Assembly: GCA_003506095.1 (NCBI GenBank)
Contig: DNWZ01000490.1
Location: 1 to 8,633, forward strand
DNA: 8,633 bases
Direction of reading: 5' to 3'
Origin: Planctomycetaceae bacterium
GTDB lineage: Bacteria; Planctomycetota; Planctomycetia; Pirellulales; Pirellulaceae
Shown: positions 5,856 to 8,633 of the stretch, one piece after another
Numbering within the stretch: the stretch's first letter is position 1
Layout: every line of letters starts with the position of its first letter
Notes under the pieces: model-generated
The model's input: the letters and a program-made list of their open reading frames with translations, nothing else
Databases searched by the model: none
Told to the model about the DNA's origin: nothing
Program-made: the position numbers and the translations under genes

Positions 5856-6386
5856 TATCGTTGCGAAAAAAAGTGTCCGACCTTGTTTGAGCGAAGCACC
5901 CGAAGGGCTGGTTCCAGGCGAAAAGCCAGCGGACCCAAGAATTGTACAGCCCCAATCAAGTCGTCGATCATTGGCTGCAATGGTACTTTGCCGCCCAATA
6001 CATCCTGCATCAAACCGTCCGCACCGCGGTGCCTGCTCTGAGTCGCTTCGCCAAGCACATCCATTGCATCTAAATGTTGCTTTTCCGAGCTTTCGGGCTA
6101 TTAACGGTTCAATGTCGACACCATGAAAACCGCGACTAAAGAATTAGCCCTCAAAACCCAAATAACCGTTTGGTCTGACCGCATCACTAATCAAGTTGCG
6201 ATTATTTTGGCGTCACACAAACATGAACTGCGATTTAATGTTAATTCGCGATCATCAGGTTGCGAACGCAGCACAAACCGCAGTGACTTTCAGCCCGCAC
6301 AAATGCAGCCACCGTCAATAAGAGCCGGCATGAATTATCGGACCATTTTTTTGGGCCGGGAACTCCGAAAATGATTAGGAAATCAG
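5856..6386. other. intergenic stretch between synthase and methyltransferase genes
   Basis: No intact gene is supported. The left third holds a coding-like fragment (5891-6073, listed separately). From about 6074 the base composition becomes clearly more AT-rich, as in the methyltransferase gene that follows. No strong promoter or terminator was found. An ATG frame at 6123-6374 lacks a ribosome binding site and family features. Confidence 0.4.
5891..6073 (+). pseudogene. unrecognised coding-like fragment
   Basis: Between a TGA at 5888-5890 and a TAA at 6071-6073 the frame reads with unusually protein-like composition, rich in Trp, Tyr, Phe, Gln and His (for example ELYSPNQVVDHWLQWYFAAQ, then YILHQTVRTAVPALSRFAKH). 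It has no start codon with a ribosome binding site. It is in a different frame from the synthase that ends 36 bp earlier, though the same frame continues open upstream across the end of that gene. I do not recognise the family. It may be the remnant 3' end of a lost gene, or chance. Confidence 0.3.
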
Positions 6387-7157
6387 ATGTCAACGTACGG
6401 TAGAGAAATTTCAGAATTACAACACGAAAACCTGGAGCCATTTCCATATGAATCGCGTTTCAAACGCCGTTCTAGCCCCGCAGAACGATTTTGGAATTGG
6501 TATGCCAAAGTCTATGGTTCGGTTGAGAACCTTTCTCCTTACAAGGACATGCTACAGGCGGTCGTTGATCTCGTTCCAGAATCGGCACAATCAATACTCG
6601 ATGCTGGCTGCGGTAGTGGTGCGCTTCTTCAAAAGTTGCGAAGATCCCATCCAGAAGCGAATCTAAGCGGAATTGATTTCAGCGATGAAATGCTCGCAAA
6701 GTCGAGGAAACGCGTTCCAGGTCTAAATGCGTGCCAAGGCAATCTGAACATGCAGTTGCCATACCCCGATGAAAAATTCGATTGCATTGTTTGTACCAAT
6801 GCACTGTATGCTGTTGAATCTCCGCAACGGCTTATGTCAGAGTTGTTAAGGGTTACCAAAAACTCAGGCATAGTTGTTGTATCATCCCCGAAGCGACGAG
6901 CAAGGGGAACTAAAATCTTGAGACGCCACTTAACGGACGTATCTGTAATCTCGGGTGTAATTGACATGGTAAGATTTTCTACCTGCATTATCCCCAATGT
7001 GTTGATCGAGCGCTACGCAAGGGATCGACGCTATCACTTTCTCACGCGGGACGAAGTTGAAAATCTGGGCGGGCACGTCTCGATACATGCGGACACATTT
7101 GCAGAGCAGAATTGGATGTTTACAATATCGAAAAATAGAATAAAGCTTAGAAACTGA
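6387..7157 (+). CDS. class I SAM-dependent methyltransferase
   Basis: The 256-residue protein has a Rossmann-like methyltransferase core. Motif I is ILDAGCGSG (70-78), which binds S-adenosylmethionine; GIDFSDEML (95-103) carries the acidic residue for the ribose; FDCIVCTNALYAV (131-143) is motif IV; SELLRVTKNSGIVVVSSP (151-168) is the post-motif strand. The layout resembles UbiE/Methyltransf_11 small-molecule enzymes; the substrate cannot be told. The start ATG has AGGA about six bases upstream. The gene is noticeably more AT-rich than the synthase, FemAB and PEP-CTERM genes and is followed at once by insertion-sequence remnants, which suggests separate acquisition. Its position downstream of the N-acyl amino acid synthase on the same strand makes methylation of a lipid-amino-acid product conceivable, but the 531-bp gap argues against a tight operon. 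Confidence 0.87.
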   Translation: MSTYGREISELQHENLEPFPYESRFKRRSSPAERFWNWYAKVYGSVENLSPYKDMLQAVVDLVPESAQSILDAGCGSGALLQKLRRSHPEANLSGIDFSDEMLAKSRKRVPGLNACQGNLNMQLPYPDEKFDCIVCTNALYAVESPQRLMSELLRVTKNSGIVVVSSPKRRARGTKILRRHLTDVSVISGVIDMVRFSTCIIPNVLIERYARDRRYHFLTRDEVENLGGHVSIHADTFAEQNWMFTISKNRIKLRN

Positions 7158-7177
7158 ACGTTAACTACTTCCCTATA

Positions 7178-7198
7178 TTCTAGGAGATTTCTAGGAGA
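7178..7198. repeat. short tandem direct repeat
   Basis: TTCTAGGAGA occurs at 7178-7187 and again at 7189-7198 with a period of 11 bp, in the gap between the methyltransferase stop codon and the ISAs1 remnant. It might be a duplicated target or the edge of an inserted sequence; nothing else supports either reading. Confidence 0.5.
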
Positions 7199-7350
7199 GA
7201 TGGTGTAGTTGAGGTTGTGGGCACAGGCTACGGCCAACGCGCATTTTGGGGCATTTACGCGATCTAGGGCGAGTCGCGCCCGGGGTCGATTTTGGCGACA
7301 ATTTGGGGCTGATGACACGCGTTCCTGTTCGCCACTCCAGACTTCAAATC

Positions 7351-7875
7351 ATGCCCGATATACTTTTTGAAAACGTCGATTCAATTCTCGACGGGTTTCG
7401 CGATCTTGAGGATCCTAGGTCGCATGTCAGCCGACGCCATCTACTCGGGGATTTGATCGTAATTTCTATCATCGCCGTCATTGCTGGCGCTGACGGCCCC
7501 ACGGCAATCGGCGCTTGCGCAGCGAACCATGAGGCGTGGCTCCGAAACCATTTGGATCTTCCCAACGGAATCCTTTCCCAGGATACCTTCGATCGCCTTC
7601 TAGCAGCGCTCAAGCCGGCCGCTTTTCAAGCCTGTTTCGAAACATTGATCGCAAGCGTTCTACCGAGCGATGACCAGCCCGATCTGAACCAAGTTGCGAT
7701 CGACGGCAAGGCCGTTCGTCGTAGCCATGACCGTCGTAAAGGGCTTGGCCCGCTCTTCCTCGTTAGTGCTTGGGCTGTCGAACGAGAAATCACTTTAGGG
7801 CAACTAGTGACCGAAGAGAAGTCCAACGAAATCACCGCAATTCCAGGAAGCGTCCCAAAAATTGTTGAAAGTTGA
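7351..7875 (+). pseudogene. 3'-truncated ISAs1-family transposase
   Basis: The 174 remaining residues match the first half of ISAs1-family (DDE_Tnp_1-associated) transposases: FRDLEDPRSHVSRRHLLGDL (16-35), the hydrophobic stretch IVISIIAVIAGADG, PNGILSQDTFDRLL (71-84), VAIDGKAVRRS (115-125, holding the first catalytic aspartate) and LGQLVTEEKSNEITAIP (149-165). Family members are roughly 350-400 residues; here homology stops right after NEITAIP and a stop follows, so the remaining catalytic residues are gone. The start at 7351 fits where family proteins begin; upstream in-frame residues look non-coding. The left end of the element probably lies in 7240-7330, but I could not fix its terminal repeat. 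The break coincides with the start of an IS256-type element. Confidence 0.85.
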
Positions 7876-7948
7876 AAGATGGTCTCCCGGAGAGCAGAAT
7901 CTGCTCTCCGCAACTTTCCAATTTTCGTCGGCTGCAACCGACGGGGAG
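7867..7948 (+). promoter_or_regulatory. fold-back leader of the IS256 transposase gene
   Basis: A perfect 23-bp palindrome, CGGAGAGCAGA-A-TCTGCTCTCCG (7888-7910), is flanked by GAAAGTTG (7867-7874) and CAACTTTC (7911-7918). A second hairpin CGTCGG-CTGCAA-CCGACG (7926-7931 with 7938-7943) abuts the ribosome binding site GGGGAG (7943-7948), which lies six bases before the ATG at 7955. Such structures could shield the start site from translation of read-through transcripts, as known for some insertion sequences (IS10, IS50). Confidence 0.5.
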
Positions 7949-7954
7949 CCCATC

Positions 7955-8633
7955 ATGAATGAAGTTGGTCTTTTGCAAGCGCTGGGGCAAGTTTCCGCAT
8001 CGCAGAGGGCGGAAATTTATCGTGACTTCCTGCGCGGGCATGTCAGCGAGATGGTTTGCGAAGTCATGGCGGCCGAAGTCACCGAACTTTGCGGCCTCAA
8101 GCATTCACCGTCGCCCAGCGATCACTACCGGGCGGGCAGCAGCCCTGGCTGCGTGCTCGTCGAGGGCGAACGTTAGTAGGTTGTCCGACCTCGGGTTCGC
8201 TGAAAAGGTGAAGACGGTTCCAGCCGCGAAGTCGAACTGGCCACCTACCGTGTTGCCAAAGACCCGGCGCAGCTGCTGGCCCAGGTAATCCAGGCGATCG
8301 TCGCGGGAGTCAGCGGCCGATCGATGCAGGATCTTAAGCCGAAGTCACCGGGCGTCGGTCGATCCGACGTGTCGCGTTTGTGGGAGTCAGCGGGCGGCAA
8401 GTTTGTCGAGAAATTGCGAGGCAAGGATCTCTCGGCGGTGACTTGGTGTGACTTGATTCTCGACGGCATTTGTATCAGCAGTGACCAGACGGCTGTGGTT
8501 GCTCTGGGGATCAACAGCAAAGGCAACAAGCAGGTGTTGGACTTCGTGCTCGGCAGCAGCGAAAACCTGGAAGTATCGCGAGAACTGATGAGCCGGATCG
8601 TGAAACGGGGGTTCAAGTGCGAGCATCGCTTGT
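7955..8633 (+). pseudogene. IS256 (mutator)-family transposase, broken by three in-frame stops, 3' end outside window
   Basis: ATG at 7955 follows GGGGAG. The frame reads MNEVGLLQALGQ, AEIYRDFLRGHVSEMVCEVM and LCGLKHSPS, matching the N-terminus of planctomycete IS256 transposases, to Arg73. It then hits TAG TAG (8174-8179) and TGA (8201-8203). Beyond these the same frame continues with full family similarity: SSREVELATYRVAKDP, SGRSMQDLKPKSPGV, LILDGICIS (with the first catalytic aspartate), QTAVVALGIN, VLDFVLGSSENLEVSRELM and RIVKRGFKCEHR at the window edge. There is no frameshift; alignment with relatives suggests Glu-Glu replaced by TAG-TAG and Arg (or Gln) by TGA. The catalytic centre cannot be made from the first 73 residues, so the copy is probably dead. 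Confidence 0.85.

Larger units (their letters stand above)
7862..8633 (+). mobile_element. IS256-family element, left part, running off the window
   Basis: From about 7850-7870 the ISAs1 sequence gives way to the leader and transposase frame of an IS256 (mutator) element, which continues past the window end, so the right terminus is not seen. The left boundary is placed approximately, at the loss of ISAs1 homology; no terminal repeat can be paired without the right end. The order suggests insertion of, or recombination with, an IS256 element in the ISAs1 gene. Confidence 0.6.

Noticed and set aside
6123..6374. 83-codon plus-strand frame ending 13 bp before the methyltransferase
   Set aside because: There is no ribosome binding site, no recognisable family and no compositional support, so it is left as intergenic.
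8174..8203. Stop-codon recoding (selenocysteine or readthrough) in the IS256 transposase
   Set aside because: Three stops of two types occur close together in a family that does not use recoding, and no recoding structure was identified; mutation or sequence error is simpler.

Overview
The window looks like an accessory region of a planctomycete chromosome, probably a Pirellulaceae (Rhodopirellula-like) bacterium. The clues are two PEP-CTERM surface proteins, a FemAB-like protein of the PEP-CTERM-associated type, a FeeM-like N-acyl amino acid synthase, sparse coding with long gene-free stretches, and many palindromic repeats and degraded insertion sequences. No rRNA, tRNA or CRISPR array was seen. 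The taxonomic call is inference from gene families.

Left part (1-4490), minus strand. An intact PEP-CTERM protein (374-1126) has a signal peptide and a C-terminal sorting signal. It is followed by about 1 kb without a credible gene, then an intact FemAB-like acyltransferase (2118-3146). Upstream of that lies the 3' half of a second PEP-CTERM gene (3315-3725), whose 5' half has been replaced by a palindromic repeat element present in two direct copies (3722-3835 and 3916-4029). Further upstream (4110-4488) I find a decayed, frameshifted second copy of the FemAB gene, recognised by collinear matches to the intact one. Read in the transcribed direction the order is femAB remnant, PEP-CTERM remnant, femAB, PEP-CTERM, which suggests an old tandem duplication of a two-gene unit.

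Middle part (4489-7157), plus strand. A regulatory-looking region carries two sigma-70-like promoters, a 15-bp tandem repeat array with a palindromic TTCGCGAA core, an inverted repeat with the -35 box in its loop, and a leader hairpin. It precedes a FeeM-type N-acyl amino acid synthase gene (5034-5855). About 530 bp with an unrecognised coding-like fragment separate this from a class I SAM-dependent methyltransferase (6387-7157), which is visibly more AT-rich than its neighbours. A lipid-amino-acid product made by the synthase and modified by the methyltransferase, in a locus that also handles exported surface proteins, is a reasonable but untested hypothesis. The exosortase and the acyl carrier protein expected to work with these genes are not in the window.

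Right part (7158-8633), plus strand. A 3'-truncated ISAs1-family transposase is abutted by an IS256 (mutator)-family element. The IS256 transposase frame carries three in-frame stop codons within ten codons and runs off the window end. Its leader has strong fold-back potential over the ribosome binding site. These look like dead mobile elements forming one boundary of the accessory locus.
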